Notes: generated by a model not told the origin, from the sequence alone. A DNA stretch of 64,000 nucleotides from Bradyrhizobium sp. SZCCT0148 (GCF_018129985.1 NZ_JAFCKT010000003.1:186001-250000), one strand, 5' to 3'; shown: positions 17,495 to 28,520, numbered from the stretch's first letter. Program-made: numbers and translations.

Positions 17495-18073
17495 ATGGGG
17501 AAGGGCCGCCAGTCCCGGGCCTTCATGGCAAAAGTCATGGCTTGCGTCGTGGCTTGTGTCACGCTGCTTTCGCTCACCCTCGCGAGCGTGCCGGCGCGCG
17601 CCCAGACTGCATTCGACCGGCCCGGCGGCGACTATTTCAGCTCGCCTGTCGCCTCAGGCGATCCCGAGGATTGCGCGCTGCTCTGCGAGCGCGACCGCCG
17701 CTGCCGCTCGTGGAGCTTCAGCTATCCGGACGTCGAAGGCGGCGCGGCTGTGTGCTGGCTGAAGAACACCGTGCCGGCGCGGGTGCCCGGCAGTTGCTGC
17801 ATTTCGGGCGTGCGCGGCGCCGGCGTGATCGAGCCGCGGGTCGAGGGCGTGGAGACGTCGATCGACCGCCCCGGTGGCGATCTGCGAAATTTCGAGATCA
17901 AGAACGGCGAGGGTGAAGACGCCTGCAAGGCCGCCTGCACCGCCGACAACAAATGCCGCGCCTTCACCTATGCCCGCCCCGGTTACACCGGACGCGAGGC
18001 GCGCTGCTTCCTGAAAAAGGAAATCAAGCCGCCGCGACGGAAGGCGGGATTCACGTCGGGCGTGGTACGGTAG
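17495..18073 (+). CDS. Secreted protein with two PAN/Apple domains
   Basis: Protein of 192 residues with an N-terminal signal peptide (ACVVACVTLLSLTLASVPARAQ) and two tandem PAN modules. Each module opens with a matching DRPGGD segment followed by spaced cysteines: DCALLCERDRRCRSWSF in the first and EDACKAACTADNKCRAFTY in the second, each ending in a C-x-L-K motif. PAN domains bind proteins or carbohydrates, so a periplasmic or surface binding role is likely. The ATG at 17495 is chosen; the ATG at 17525 is an equally possible start that still leaves a complete signal peptide. Confidence 0.8.
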   Translation: MGKGRQSRAFMAKVMACVVACVTLLSLTLASVPARAQTAFDRPGGDYFSSPVASGDPEDCALLCERDRRCRSWSFSYPDVEGGAAVCWLKNTVPARVPGSCCISGVRGAGVIEPRVEGVETSIDRPGGDLRNFEIKNGEGEDACKAACTADNKCRAFTYARPGYTGREARCFLKKEIKPPRRKAGFTSGVVR

Positions 18074-18188
18074 CCCAGAGTGACATCGGTGCGCAAAGGC
18101 GCACCTGCCCCATGCTCACGACGCTGAGATGAGGCGACAGGCGCGTGGAGCCTCGACTTCCGCGCCGTCGTCGAATGTCATGACACGC

Positions 18189-18968
18189 TCAGTGCACGGC
18201 GGTGAAGAAGCGGCCGAGCCGGAAGCCGGAGAGCCAAGTGTACACCGGCTGGCGGCGCATGCCGAGATCCCAGGAGCCGAGCACTGCATCGGCACGGCCG
18301 ATCAGATTGTCGATCGGCAGCAGGCCGACGCCGCCGGACCGCAGCGACACACGGCTGTCGGCGGAATTGTCGCGGTTGTCGCCGAGCACGAAGAGATGGC
18401 CGGCCGGCACCGTCACTTCCGGCGTGTTGTCGAGCGGACCGTTGTCGCGCATCTTGAAGATCAGATGCGAGACGCCGTTTGGCAGCGTCTCGACAAAGCG
18501 ATAGGCGGGCTCGCTGCCGCCATTGTCGTCCTCGGCAGCGCCCACGCCGTCCGGCTTGAGCTCGGCGGGGCGGTCGTTGACGAAGAGCTGGCCCTGTCGC
18601 ATCTGGATGCGATCGCCGGGCAGACCGACGACGCGCTTGACCCAGGCCTGCGAGCGATCGCCAGGCCAACGGAACACGACGACGTCGCCTTGCTTCGGCG
18701 TCTCCGCGAAAACGCGGCCGCTCTCGGGCAGGCTGATCTGGATCGGCAAAGATGAGGTGCCGTAGCCGTAGGGGAATTTCGAGGCGAGCAGCGCATCGCC
18801 AATCAGAAGCGTCGGCTCCATCGAGCCCGACGGCACGTAGAACGGTTCGGCAAGCGCGCCCTTGGCGATGAAGACGGCGGCAACGATGCCGGCGAGCTGT
18901 GCGATCTGCCCGGCCCAGCCGCTGCTCTTGCGCTTGGCGGAGACTGTGACCTTTTCTTCCATGCTCAT
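18189..18968 (-). CDS. lepB: Signal peptidase I
   Basis: Inner-membrane serine/lysine protease of 259 residues that removes signal peptides. One transmembrane helix (about 20-40, QLAGIVAAVFIAKGALAEPF) precedes box B PSGSMEPTLLIGD with catalytic Ser near 48. Box D is WVKRVVGLPGDRIQ with the catalytic Lys, and box E is LGDNRDNSADSR. The start ATG overlaps the tldD stop by 4 bp, so it is coupled to tldD. The housekeeping lepB of Rhizobiales normally sits with rnc and era, so this copy next to tldD is probably a paralogue. Confidence 0.92.
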   Translation of the reverse strand: MSMEEKVTVSAKRKSSGWAGQIAQLAGIVAAVFIAKGALAEPFYVPSGSMEPTLLIGDALLASKFPYGYGTSSLPIQISLPESGRVFAETPKQGDVVVFRWPGDRSQAWVKRVVGLPGDRIQMRQGQLFVNDRPAELKPDGVGAAEDDNGGSEPAYRFVETLPNGVSHLIFKMRDNGPLDNTPEVTVPAGHLFVLGDNRDNSADSRVSLRSGGVGLLPIDNLIGRADAVLGSWDLGMRRQPVYTWLSGFRLGRFFTAVH

Positions 18969-20392
18969 GCGCCGGTTCCACCCACGGTGATGCGCTCCAT
19001 CAGCAGCGACGGCTGGCCAACGCCGACCGGCACGCCCTGTCCGTTCTTGCCGCAAGTGCCGATGCCGGTATCGAGCGCGAGGTCGTTGCCGATCATGCGG
19101 ATGCGATGCAAATCGGTCGGACCGTTGCCGATCAGCATGGCGCCCTTGAGCGGAGCGCCCAGCTTGCCGTTCTCGATCTTGTAGGCCTCGGTGCACTGGA
19201 ACACGTACTTGCCCGAGGTGATGTCGACCTGGCCGCCGCCGAAATTCGCGGCGTAGACGCCGTTCTTCACCGACGCCAATATCTCGGCCGGATCGCGGTC
19301 GCCCGCGAGCATGTAGGTGTTGGTCATGCGCGGCATCGGCACATGGGCATAGCCCTGCCGGCGGCCGTTGCCGGTCGGCTTCATGTTCATCAACCGCGCG
19401 TTCTGGCGGTCCTGCATGTAGCCGACGAGGATGCCGTCCTCGATCAGCACGGTGCGATTGGTCGGCGTGCCCTCGTCGTCGATCGACAGCGAGCCGCGGC
19501 GCGAGGCCATGGTGCCGTCGTCGACCACGGTGACGCCCTTGGCCGCGACCTGCTGGCCCATCAGGCCGGCAAATGCCGAGGTCTTCTTGCGGTTGAAGTC
19601 GCCTTCGAGGCCGTGTCCGACTGCTTCATGCAGCATCACGCCGGGCCAGCCGGCCCCGAGCACGACGTCCATTTCGCCGGCGGGGGCGGGGATCGATTCC
19701 AGATTGACCAGCGCCTCGCGCAATGCGCCGTCGGCGGCATCACGCCAGTTCTTGCTCTCGATGAATTCAGCATAGCCGGCGCGGCCGCCATAGCCCTTGC
19801 TGCCGCTCTCCTGGCGATCGCCCTGACCGGCGACCACGGAGACGTTGACGCGCACGAGCGGACGGATGTCGCGATAGCTCTCGCCGTCGGGCCGCAGGAT
19901 CTCGACGACCTGCCAGGTCGCGCCGAGGCTGACACTGACCTGCCGCACCCGCGGATCCTTGTCGCGCAGGTAGGCGTCGATCTCGGCGAGCAGCTTGACC
20001 TTGGTTTCAAAGCCCGGAGCATCGAGCGGGTTCTCGTCGCCGTAGAGCCGCACGTTGGTGTGCGGCGGCGGCGCGGCGAAGCTGCCGGAATAGCCGCCGC
20101 GTACGGCCGCGACAGCGTCCGCGGCGCGAATCAGCGCCGGCAGCGACACGTCGGAGGAATGAGCGTAGCCCACGGCGTCATCCTTGACCGCGCGAAGGCC
20201 AAAACCCTGCGAGGTGTCGTAGGTCGCCTGCTTCAACCGCCCATTGTCGAACATCAGCGCTTCGGTCTGGCTGTACTCCAGGAACAGCTCACCGTCGTCG
20301 GCACCGGAAAGTCCGCGTGCGACCTCGTGGCGAACCTGGTCGCGGTCGAGATTGGCGCGGTCGAGCAGGGAGGTCGTGGCTGGGTTTGTCAT
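18965..20392 (-). CDS. tldD: Metalloprotease TldD
   Basis: Subunit of the TldD/TldE (PmbA) zinc protease, which trims peptides such as microcin precursors and unfolded leader peptides in the cytosol. The zinc motif HEAVGHGLEGD (HExxxH) is near residue 257, and the terminal GTCGKNGQGVPVGVGQPSLLMERITVGG is the usual end of TldD. 475 residues from ATG 20392; another in-frame ATG lies 12 bp upstream and cannot be excluded. tldD is first in an overlapping pair with lepB, which is functionally suggestive: one enzyme cuts signal peptides and the other degrades peptides. Confidence 0.93.
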   Translation of the reverse strand: MTNPATTSLLDRANLDRDQVRHEVARGLSGADDGELFLEYSQTEALMFDNGRLKQATYDTSQGFGLRAVKDDAVGYAHSSDVSLPALIRAADAVAAVRGGYSGSFAAPPPHTNVRLYGDENPLDAPGFETKVKLLAEIDAYLRDKDPRVRQVSVSLGATWQVVEILRPDGESYRDIRPLVRVNVSVVAGQGDRQESGSKGYGGRAGYAEFIESKNWRDAADGALREALVNLESIPAPAGEMDVVLGAGWPGVMLHEAVGHGLEGDFNRKKTSAFAGLMGQQVAAKGVTVVDDGTMASRRGSLSIDDEGTPTNRTVLIEDGILVGYMQDRQNARLMNMKPTGNGRRQGYAHVPMPRMTNTYMLAGDRDPAEILASVKNGVYAANFGGGQVDITSGKYVFQCTEAYKIENGKLGAPLKGAMLIGNGPTDLHRIRMIGNDLALDTGIGTCGKNGQGVPVGVGQPSLLMERITVGGTGA

Positions 20393-20639
20393 GCGTCCGT
20401 CCATTAGCGGAAGATGTAGGGCAAGATAATGGTTTCCCGGTGGTTACGCGAGGGGGCGGGCCGTCACATTACGGAAACGATAGAAAACCATGGCCTCGCC
20501 GGCTTCGGGAGCTTGAGGTTCGCTTCGTCCGGCACGTTCAGGCACGGCGAGAGCCCATGCCCTCCGGCGCAACGACACGGTCATTTCGCCACGGCGTATT
20601 TCTACGGGATTGTGACTTCACCGTGATTTAAGGGCGCCC

Positions 20640-22028
20640 ATGGAACGCTGGCCGCACGAGGTGGGCGTACAGGAAAGCCGTACCGTGACGAGTCTCGATC
20701 AAGCTGATGCTTTGCCGCTGCGGCCAAAACTGTCGTTCGCCAGCGCGGATTATGAAGAGAAGTTTTGCCGATATTATCACGGCTTCTATTATCGCTACGC
20801 TCAAGCGAGCCTCGCGGTCGGGATGGTCTTGATCCTCGGCGACTATCTTGTCGACTGGATGGCTTTCAACGCGCCGGCAAATCTCGGTCGCATCCAGCTC
20901 TGCCTGCCGCTGCTCGGAATCGGGATCGCCTATTCCTTCACCGACACGGCGCGGCGGCATTGGCAGTTGGTGATGTCCACCTTCATCGTGGTGGTCGCTT
21001 GCAGCGTGTTCTGGGTCCTGTCGATGATCGACCGCGAAGGCGGCATGGGGATCAAATCGTGGGTCGGAATCCTCAACTTCACCTTCCTCGAATTCTATTG
21101 CTTCGTCATCCTGGGCGTTCAGTTCCGCTTTGCGCTGCCGGCGGGGATTGCGATCCTGCTGATGTTCGAAGCCGCCATGCAGGTCGAGCTCGGCAAGGAT
21201 TTCGGGGCATTCTGCTACTGGTCGTATCACGTCGTCACCCTGTTCATCCTGGCGGCAGGAGTCGGCTGGTGGCGCGAATTCCTGGTGCGCAAGGATTTTT
21301 CGACCCAGACGACCTTGAAGACAGCCAGGGATGTCCTGAAGAACCAGAACGAGCACCTTGAATTCGAGGTGGAGAAACGCACCCGCGAGATCCGGGAGAC
21401 GCAGGATGCGACCATCGTGATCCTGGCATCTCTGGTGGAGACTCGCGACAACGAGACCGGCAACCATATTCGCCGCACCCAGCACTTCGTTCGGGCGCTG
21501 GCCGTCCAGCTGCAATCCCATTCGGCCTTTGCCCATCAGCTGCCCGGGCGCCAGATCGACATCCTTTTCAAATCGGCGCCGCTGCATGACATCGGCAAGG
21601 TCGGCATCCCAGATAGCATCCTGTTGAAGCCGGGCAGGCTCGATCCGGCGGAATTCGAGATCATGAAGACCCACACCACGCTGGGTTACGACGCGATCGA
21701 GAAGGCCGAGAGACAACTCGGCATCACCGTCGACTTCCTCGCCTGTGCCAAGGAAATCGCGCTGAACCACCAGGAAAAATGGGATGGCAGCGGCTATCCG
21801 CGCGGGCTCGCGGGCGATGCGATCCCGCTCTCGGCGCGGCTGATGGCGGTGGCCGATGTCTATGATGCGCTGACCACGCGCCGCGTCTACAAGGACGCGA
21901 TGTCACATGATGAGGCAGTCACGATCATCCTCGAGGGCCGCGGCCGCCACTTCGATCCCGATGTCGCGGATGCCTTCGCTGCAATCACTGATCAGTTCAA
22001 GGATATCGCCGCCCGTTACGCAGACTAA
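20640..22028 (+). CDS. Membrane-bound HD-GYP phosphodiesterase (c-di-GMP-type)
   Basis: Protein of 462 residues. An N-terminal half (about 50-220) with five to six hydrophobic helices forms a membrane sensor-like region. A coiled linker (LKTARDVLKNQNEHLEFEVEKRTREIRE, near 222-249) leads into an HD-GYP domain with NHIRRTQHFVRALA, LHDIGKVGIPDSILLKPGRL (the HD pair), and HQEKWDGSGYPRGLAG (the GYP motif). Metal and signature residues are all present, so hydrolysis of cyclic di-GMP is likely. It is divergent from tldD with a 235-bp gap in which I see no further gene. Confidence 0.88.
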   Translation: MERWPHEVGVQESRTVTSLDQADALPLRPKLSFASADYEEKFCRYYHGFYYRYAQASLAVGMVLILGDYLVDWMAFNAPANLGRIQLCLPLLGIGIAYSFTDTARRHWQLVMSTFIVVVACSVFWVLSMIDREGGMGIKSWVGILNFTFLEFYCFVILGVQFRFALPAGIAILLMFEAAMQVELGKDFGAFCYWSYHVVTLFILAAGVGWWREFLVRKDFSTQTTLKTARDVLKNQNEHLEFEVEKRTREIRETQDATIVILASLVETRDNETGNHIRRTQHFVRALAVQLQSHSAFAHQLPGRQIDILFKSAPLHDIGKVGIPDSILLKPGRLDPAEFEIMKTHTTLGYDAIEKAERQLGITVDFLACAKEIALNHQEKWDGSGYPRGLAGDAIPLSARLMAVADVYDALTTRRVYKDAMSHDEAVTIILEGRGRHFDPDVADAFAAITDQFKDIAARYAD

Positions 22029-22063
22029 GAGAGAGCGCGCGGCCAAAGGCCGGAGCGGCGGCC

Positions 22064-22609
22064 TTACGGCAGCTTGTCATAACCCTCGCCGAGCCCGTTC
22101 AGGCTGAGCGGGAAGCCGATGCCCTCTTCCGGGGTCTCGAAAATGATGAAGGTCGCGGTCTTGGCGGTGCGGAGCTGGCCGAGCAGCTTGTCGTCCATGA
22201 CGACCTCGGCGACGCAGCCATTGGGCAGGCAACGGACGAAGCCGGCGCGGCCGACGTCCTGATTGTCGAGCTTCAGGCCGAGGCCGGAAGGCAGGAGGAC
22301 CCCCAAGGGCGCCACCACGCGCATCAGGCGGCTCTTCTGGTCGGCAGTCTTGAGCACGATGACGGTGAGGCCGGCGTTGGAGCGGTCTTCCGCTACCACG
22401 CTCTGGATCAGGGCGCATTGCTCGGACTGGGCGCCCGGCGGGGTGTCGCAGCGGATCTGCCAGTCACCATGGACGGAGCGCACTGCGCCCTGCGCATGGG
22501 CGAGGCCGGGAAATGCCAGAAGGACGGTCGCAGCCAGCAGGCTGAACAGCGCCGTGAGGCGGATGCCTTGCCTTCGAGCCAGCTTAGCCATCGATTTCGA
22601 AAACCCCAT
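22064..22609 (-). CDS. Invasion-associated locus B (IalB) family protein
   Basis: Exported protein of 181 residues. A signal peptide ending FPGLAHAQG precedes the IalB domain with GDWQIRCDTPP, the paired-cysteine segments SEQCALIQSV and RCLPNGCVAEVVMDD, and the hydrophobic/basic end FPLSLNGLGEGYDKL. IalB-like proteins are widespread in rhizobia; their role outside Bartonella red-cell invasion is unclear. The ATG at 22609 has AGAGGGA 8 bp upstream and gives a normal signal peptide. It is convergent with the HD-GYP gene 35 bp away. Confidence 0.87.
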   Translation of the reverse strand: MGFSKSMAKLARRQGIRLTALFSLLAATVLLAFPGLAHAQGAVRSVHGDWQIRCDTPPGAQSEQCALIQSVVAEDRSNAGLTVIVLKTADQKSRLMRVVAPLGVLLPSGLGLKLDNQDVGRAGFVRCLPNGCVAEVVMDDKLLGQLRTAKTATFIIFETPEEGIGFPLSLNGLGEGYDKLP

Positions 22610-23055
22610 CGGGTCGGTCCCTCTGCTCGCCTGGGTCGCTAGCATGTGGCGGACTGATACGGGAATGACGGCGTCTTGAAGGCAATTCCCAAGCAAATTC
22701 CGCGCCGCCTCGTGCCGCCGCCGCCTGCACGAATCAGGTTCCTGCCTGGCCATCTGCCAGTGCCTACCGCGGGCAATTCCGCTGTCAAGCGGCAGCATCC
22801 CGGGAAACGGTATTTTTGTTTGATCTTACTAGGAAATATCTTGCGGGTGATCGCTGGCAGTGTCGCTCAAGACTGCATTGCGATAGATCAAAAATTATGG
22901 TTTGAGAGGCTTGATTTCGGCGTTCTCACGATCGGGCCCCAATTCCTCTTAGAGGTATTCTTGCGCGGCGGTTGTCAGGCGGGCGGATCGAATAAGCGTT
23001 TCCCGCAAGCAGGGGAGCGCACTTGGGGTGATTTCGTTAGGGGAGCGCGAACGGC
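22610..23055 (+). promoter_or_regulatory. Long promoter region of the aa3 oxidase operon with FixK2-type box
   Basis: This 446-bp gap between ialB and ctaC holds no convincing gene and includes a clearly AT-richer stretch (about 22800-22920). TTGC-GATAGA-TCAA at 22878-22891 fits the Bradyrhizobium FixK2 consensus TTG(A/C)-N6-(T/G)CAA. It lies 165 bp before the ctaC start, which would allow a leader of about 130 nt. The two half-sites are not perfectly symmetrical, so this is a candidate only. Confidence 0.4.
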
Positions 23056-23895
23056 ATGAGGATGTCGATGGGCCCGGTGGGCCGGCACTTGCTGGGATTG
23101 GCCGTAGCGGGTCTGACGCTGGCGACGGGCGGTGCGGCGTTTGCCGAGCTCGGGCAGCCGAAACCTTGGGAGTGGACGCTGCAGGAGTCCGGCTCCCCGG
23201 TGATGGACAACATCGTCTGGTTCCACAACTTCCTGTTCGTGCTGATCACGCTGATCACGCTGTTCGTTCTGGCGCTGCTCGTGCTCGTGGTCGTCAAGTT
23301 CAACGCGCGGGCCAATCCGGTGCCGTCGCGAACGACCCACAACACGCTGATCGAGGTGGCCTGGACGCTGGTTCCGGTGCTGATCCTGGTCGGCATCTCG
23401 GTGCCGTCATTCAGGCTGCTGTTCCTCGAACTCGACGTGCCGAAGGCGGATATCACCATCAAGGCGACCGGCAAGCAGTGGTACTGGTCCTATGCCTATC
23501 CCGACAACGGCAAGTTCGAGTTCGACTCGCTGATGGCGCAGGACAAGCAGCCCCGACTGCTCGGCGTCGACAACGAGATGGTGGTGCCGGTCAACAAGGT
23601 GATTCGTGTCCAGGTCACCGGCGCCGACGTCATCCACGCCTTCGCGCTGCCGGCTTTCGGCGTCAAGATCGACGCCATTCCGGGGCGGCTGAACGAGACC
23701 TGGTTCAAGGCCACCAAGACCGGCATGTTCTACGGCCAGTGCTCGGAGCTCTGCGGCAAGGACCACGCCTTCATGCCGATCGCGATTCGCGTCGTGGAGG
23801 ACACGGAATTCGCCTCCTGGGTCGAGACGGCGAAGAAGAAGTTTGCGAGCGGCGGCACCAGCACCTACGCCTCCGCAGCCGGCCCGACGCAGTAA
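23056..23895 (+). CDS. ctaC: Cytochrome c oxidase subunit II
   Basis: Subunit II of the aa3-type terminal oxidase, 279 residues, inner membrane with a periplasmic CuA domain. A signal-like N terminus is followed by two transmembrane helices (about 50-110). The aromatic electron-entry patch GKQWYWSYAYPD is near 138-149, and the CuA site is HAFALPAFGVKID plus GQCSELCGKDHAFMPI near 228-243 with both Cys, Glu, His and Met present. It accepts electrons from cytochrome c. First gene of the oxidase cluster. Confidence 0.97.
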   Translation: MRMSMGPVGRHLLGLAVAGLTLATGGAAFAELGQPKPWEWTLQESGSPVMDNIVWFHNFLFVLITLITLFVLALLVLVVVKFNARANPVPSRTTHNTLIEVAWTLVPVLILVGISVPSFRLLFLELDVPKADITIKATGKQWYWSYAYPDNGKFEFDSLMAQDKQPRLLGVDNEMVVPVNKVIRVQVTGADVIHAFALPAFGVKIDAIPGRLNETWFKATKTGMFYGQCSELCGKDHAFMPIAIRVVEDTEFASWVETAKKKFASGGTSTYASAAGPTQ

Positions 23896-23934
23896 GCGTC
23901 GGGTGACGGCTTTCAGGGACTGAAAGCGACATAA

Positions 23935-25608
<1,674 letters not shown>

Positions 25609-25616
25609 TCGTTCTC

Positions 25617-25643
25617 CCGCGGCGCCCGTGACGGGCGCCGCGG
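25617..25643 (+). promoter_or_regulatory. Strong intercistronic hairpin between ctaD and ctaB
   Basis: CCGCGGCGCCCG-TGA-CGGGCGCCGCGG is a perfect 12-bp all-GC stem starting 9 bp after the ctaD stop, with no T tract behind it. It could stabilise the ctaD 3' end or reduce readthrough into ctaB, giving more structural subunit than assembly factor. Confidence 0.6.
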
Positions 25644-25669
25644 CCTTATAGAGAAGCGAGTTGAATTAA

Positions 25670-26614
25670 GTGTCCGTCCTCGACCACAACGCCATCGACA
25701 TCAATCCCCGCATCTCCGAAGCGGAGGTCGGCGATTACATCGCGCTCTTGAAGCCGCGGGTGATGTCGCTGGTGATCTTCACCGCGCTGGTCGGGATGGC
25801 GATGGCGCCCGGGCGTTTCCACTGGGTGCTGGCGATCACTTCGCTGCTCTGCATCGCCGTCGGCGCCGGCGCCTCCGGCGCGCTCAACATGGCGCTGGAA
25901 GGCGATATCGACGCCAAGATGTCGCGCACCGCCAACCGGCCGATTCCGCGCGGCCGCATTACCCGCCCTGAAGCCATGGCGTTCGGCCTGACGCTGTCCT
26001 TCTTCTCGGTGATGACGCTCGGCATCCTCGTCAACTGGATGGCGGGCGCGCTGCTCGCCTTCACCATTTTCTTCTACGTCGTGATCTACACGATGGGCCT
26101 GAAGCGCTGGACCGCGCAGAACATCGTGATCGGCGGCGCCGCCGGTGCGCTGCCGCCGGTGGTGGCGTGGGCCGCGGTCACGGGCACGGTCGACGTCGAG
26201 CCGCTGCTGCTGTTCGCCATCATCTTCTTCTGGACCCCGCCGCACTTCTGGGCACTCGCGCTGTTCCGCTCCGACGATTACGCGCGCGCCGGCATCCCGA
26301 TGCTGCCCAATGTCGCCGGTCCCGACGCGACCCGTCTCCAGATCCTGCTCTACACCATCGTGCTGATCGCGGTCGCCGCCGCGCCCTGGGCGCTCGGCTA
26401 TTTCGACGCCGTCTACGGCATCGTCTCGCTGATCCTCGGCGCCGGCATGCTGATGCTCTCGATCAACGTCTACATGCGCCGCGAGCGAGCTGCGTCGCTG
26501 CGCGCCACCCGCAAGCTGTTCGCCTTCTCCATCCTCTATCTGTTCGCGCTGTTTGCGACCCTCTTGCTCGAGGTCGTATTCCGCGCGCTGGCTCCTATGG
26601 TCTGGGGCGTATGA
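25670..26614 (+). CDS. ctaB: Protohaem IX farnesyltransferase (haem O synthase)
   Basis: Polytopic inner-membrane UbiA-family prenyltransferase of 314 residues that adds a farnesyl group to haem B to make haem O, the precursor of haem A. The first aspartate-rich region is [23 protein letters not shown] (about 80-102), and the [17 protein letters not shown] loop and [16 protein letters not shown] are the other conserved loops. The start is GTG at 25670. Its stop overlaps the ATG of the next small gene (ATGA), so the assembly genes are translationally coupled. Confidence 0.95.
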   Translation: MSVLDHNAIDINPRISEAEVGDYIALLKPRVMSLVIFTALVGMAMAPGRFHWVLAITSLLCIAVGAGASGALNMALEGDIDAKMSRTANRPIPRGRITRPEAMAFGLTLSFFSVMTLGILVNWMAGALLAFTIFFYVVIYTMGLKRWTAQNIVIGGAAGALPPVVAWAAVTGTVDVEPLLLFAIIFFWTPPHFWALALFRSDDYARAGIPMLPNVAGPDATRLQILLYTIVLIAVAAAPWALGYFDAVYGIVSLILGAGMLMLSINVYMRRERAASLRATRKLFAFSILYLFALFATLLLEVVFRALAPMVWGV

Positions 26615-26787
26615 TCACCGCAATGGCCGACAAACCCGAGCCAGATGGCATCGTCCTCACCGAGGCGCAGAAGAAGAGCCGTCGTCAGCGCTCGATCGCG
26701 ATCGCTCTCGCGCTCGGCGTGCTGGTGGTGCTGTTCTTTGCCGTCACCATGGTCAAGGGGCCGGCAGTCCTCGTCCGGCCGATGTAG
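26611..26787 (+). CDS. CoxF-like small single-helix membrane protein
   Basis: Protein of 58 residues encoded between ctaB and ctaG. A charged N-terminal stretch ([13 protein letters not shown]) is followed by one transmembrane helix ([20 protein letters not shown]) and a short periplasmic tail, [10 protein letters not shown]. Small proteins of this kind, often named CoxF, occupy the same position in rhizobial aa3 oxidase clusters, and they are thought to help oxidase assembly. The ATG overlaps the ctaB stop; a second ATG at 26623 is possible. Only 5 bp separate it from ctaG. Confidence 0.8.
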   Translation: MITAMADKPEPDGIVLTEAQKKSRRQRSIAIALALGVLVVLFFAVTMVKGPAVLVRPM

Positions 26788-26792
26788 GAAAC

Positions 26793-27446
26793 ATGGATCA
26801 CGAGCCCACCATATCGCAGGATGTCGGCGCCAAGCCGGCCAGGCGTGAGCCGACCAAGCGCCACGGGCTCGGCCGCGACGTGGTGGTTGCATCCATCTGT
26901 GGTGGCGTGGTCGCGCTGATGGTCGGCGCCTCCTACGCGGCGGTGCCTTTCTACAACTGGTTCTGCCGCGCCACCGGCTTCAACGGCACGACCCAGGTCG
27001 CGACCTCCGCGCCGGCGACCGGGCCGATCGCGCGGAAGATCTCGGTGCGCTTCGATTCCAACGTCGCGCCGGGCCTGCCCTGGAAGTTCGAGCCGGAGCA
27101 GAGCGAGATCGAGGTCAATATCGGCCAGGTCGTGACCGTCTTCTACACCGTAACCAACCAGGCCGCGCGCACCACGTCCGCGCAGGCTGCCTACAATGTC
27201 GCGCCGCTGACGGTCGGCTCCTATTTCCAGAAGATCAACTGTTTCTGCTTCACCGAGCAGACCATGGCGCCCGGCGAGAAGCGCGAGATGCCGGTGGTGT
27301 TCTACGTCGACCCGTCGCTGGCCGACGATCACGAGAACGACGGGCTGAACACCATCACGCTGTCCTACACCTTCTATCCGGTGAAGGATCCCGTGGTGAA
27401 GCCGCTGGCATCGGGCGAAGGCGACAAGCGCAAGGGAAATCTCTGA
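26793..27446 (+). CDS. ctaG: Cytochrome c oxidase assembly protein CtaG (Cox11)
   Basis: Copper chaperone of 217 residues that delivers CuB to subunit I. A cytosolic N terminus precedes one transmembrane helix (about 30-50, [25 protein letters not shown]), then WFCRATGF and a periplasmic immunoglobulin-like domain with the copper motif [16 protein letters not shown] near 147-162. All expected residues are present. The ATG at 26793 is preceded by GTAGGAAAC and lies 5 bp after the CoxF-like gene. Confidence 0.95.
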   Translation: MDHEPTISQDVGAKPARREPTKRHGLGRDVVVASICGGVVALMVGASYAAVPFYNWFCRATGFNGTTQVATSAPATGPIARKISVRFDSNVAPGLPWKFEPEQSEIEVNIGQVVTVFYTVTNQAARTTSAQAAYNVAPLTVGSYFQKINCFCFTEQTMAPGEKREMPVVFYVDPSLADDHENDGLNTITLSYTFYPVKDPVVKPLASGEGDKRKGNL

Positions 27447-27525
27447 CCGCCGGGCTCGCGCCCGGAAGGTCGGAAACGAGGGGATAAGTGCCTGACAGGC
27501 ACGGGATTGAGGAGAGAGACCGCAA

Positions 27526-28422
27526 ATGGCAACGGCGCACACCAAGCATCACGACTATCACCTGGTCGATCCGTCGCCGTGGCCGGCCGTCGGTTCGCTC
27601 TCGGCCTTCATCATGGCGGTCGGCGCGATCGCCTGGATGCACCACATGTTCTCGGCCGCGCCGATCGTGTTCGGCGTCGGCACCGTGGGCGTGCTCTACA
27701 CCATGGCGAGTTGGTGGGGCGACGTGATCAAGGAGGCCCAGTACAAGGGCGACCACACCCGCGTCGTGCAGCTGCATCACCGCTACGGCATGATCCTGTT
27801 CATCGCCTCCGAGGTGATGTTCTTCGTCGCCTGGTTCTGGGCCTATTTCAACGCGGCGCTGTTCCCGGCGGACGCGGTCCACGCCACCCGTGATGCGGTG
27901 TTCGGTTGCGGCCTCGGTACTGCGGCCGGTGCCTGCGCAGTCCCCGGCACCTGGCCGCCGCACGGCATCGAGACATTCGATCCCTGGCATCTGCCGCTCC
28001 TGAATACGCTGATCCTGCTGACGTCGGGCACCACGGTGACCTGGGCCCACCATGCGCTGCTGGAGAACGACCGCCAGGGCCTCAAGTACGGCCTGATCCT
28101 CACCGTCGTCCTGGGCGCGCTCTTCACCTGCGTGCAGGCCTATGAGTACAGCCATGCGGCGTTCTCGTTCGGCGGCAACGTCTACGGCGCGACCTTCTTC
28201 ATGGCGACCGGCTTCCACGGTTTCCACGTGCTGGTCGGCACCATCTTCCTGCTGGTCTGCCTGTTCCGCGCCTATGCCGGCCATTTCACGCCGACCCAGC
28301 ATCTCGGTTTCGAGTTTGCCGCCTGGTACTGGCACTTCGTCGACGTGGTCTGGCTGTTCCTGTTCCTCTGCATCTACGTCTGGGGACACGGCGCCGAGAC
28401 CATGGCGCACGGCGCGCACTAA
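27526..28422 (+). CDS. ctaE: Cytochrome c oxidase subunit III
   Basis: Seven-helix inner-membrane subunit of 298 residues that supports proton uptake and stability of the aa3 oxidase. Signatures include [25 protein letters not shown] (the conserved SEVMFF with Glu), [14 protein letters not shown] and [16 protein letters not shown], then the terminal [16 protein letters not shown]. The ATG follows a GGAGAG site. It closes the structural set and is followed by an intrinsic terminator. Confidence 0.97.
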   Translation: MATAHTKHHDYHLVDPSPWPAVGSLSAFIMAVGAIAWMHHMFSAAPIVFGVGTVGVLYTMASWWGDVIKEAQYKGDHTRVVQLHHRYGMILFIASEVMFFVAWFWAYFNAALFPADAVHATRDAVFGCGLGTAAGACAVPGTWPPHGIETFDPWHLPLLNTLILLTSGTTVTWAHHALLENDRQGLKYGLILTVVLGALFTCVQAYEYSHAAFSFGGNVYGATFFMATGFHGFHVLVGTIFLLVCLFRAYAGHFTPTQHLGFEFAAWYWHFVDVVWLFLFLCIYVWGHGAETMAHGAH

Positions 28423-28443
28423 GCCGCGAGGCAGATCATCAAG

Positions 28444-28468
28444 AAGGGCGGCCCGCAAGGCCGCCCTT
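28444..28468 (+). terminator. Intrinsic terminator after ctaE
   Basis: AAGGGCGGCC-CGCAA-GGCCGCCCTT forms a 10-bp stem, followed by TCGCTTTC, a moderate pyrimidine tract. Placed 21 bp after ctaE and 53 bp before the DUF983 gene, it may attenuate rather than fully end the cluster. Confidence 0.7.
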
Positions 28469-28520
28469 TCGCTTTCAGGCCGCCGGAAGACGCGGCGGAA
28501 CTGTGATAGAGTCCGCGATC

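Noticed and set aside
22676..23059. Possible 127-residue gene in front of ctaC
   Set aside because: No family features and no ribosome site; it runs through the regulatory gap and overlaps the ctaC start. The AT-rich promoter-like composition argues against coding.
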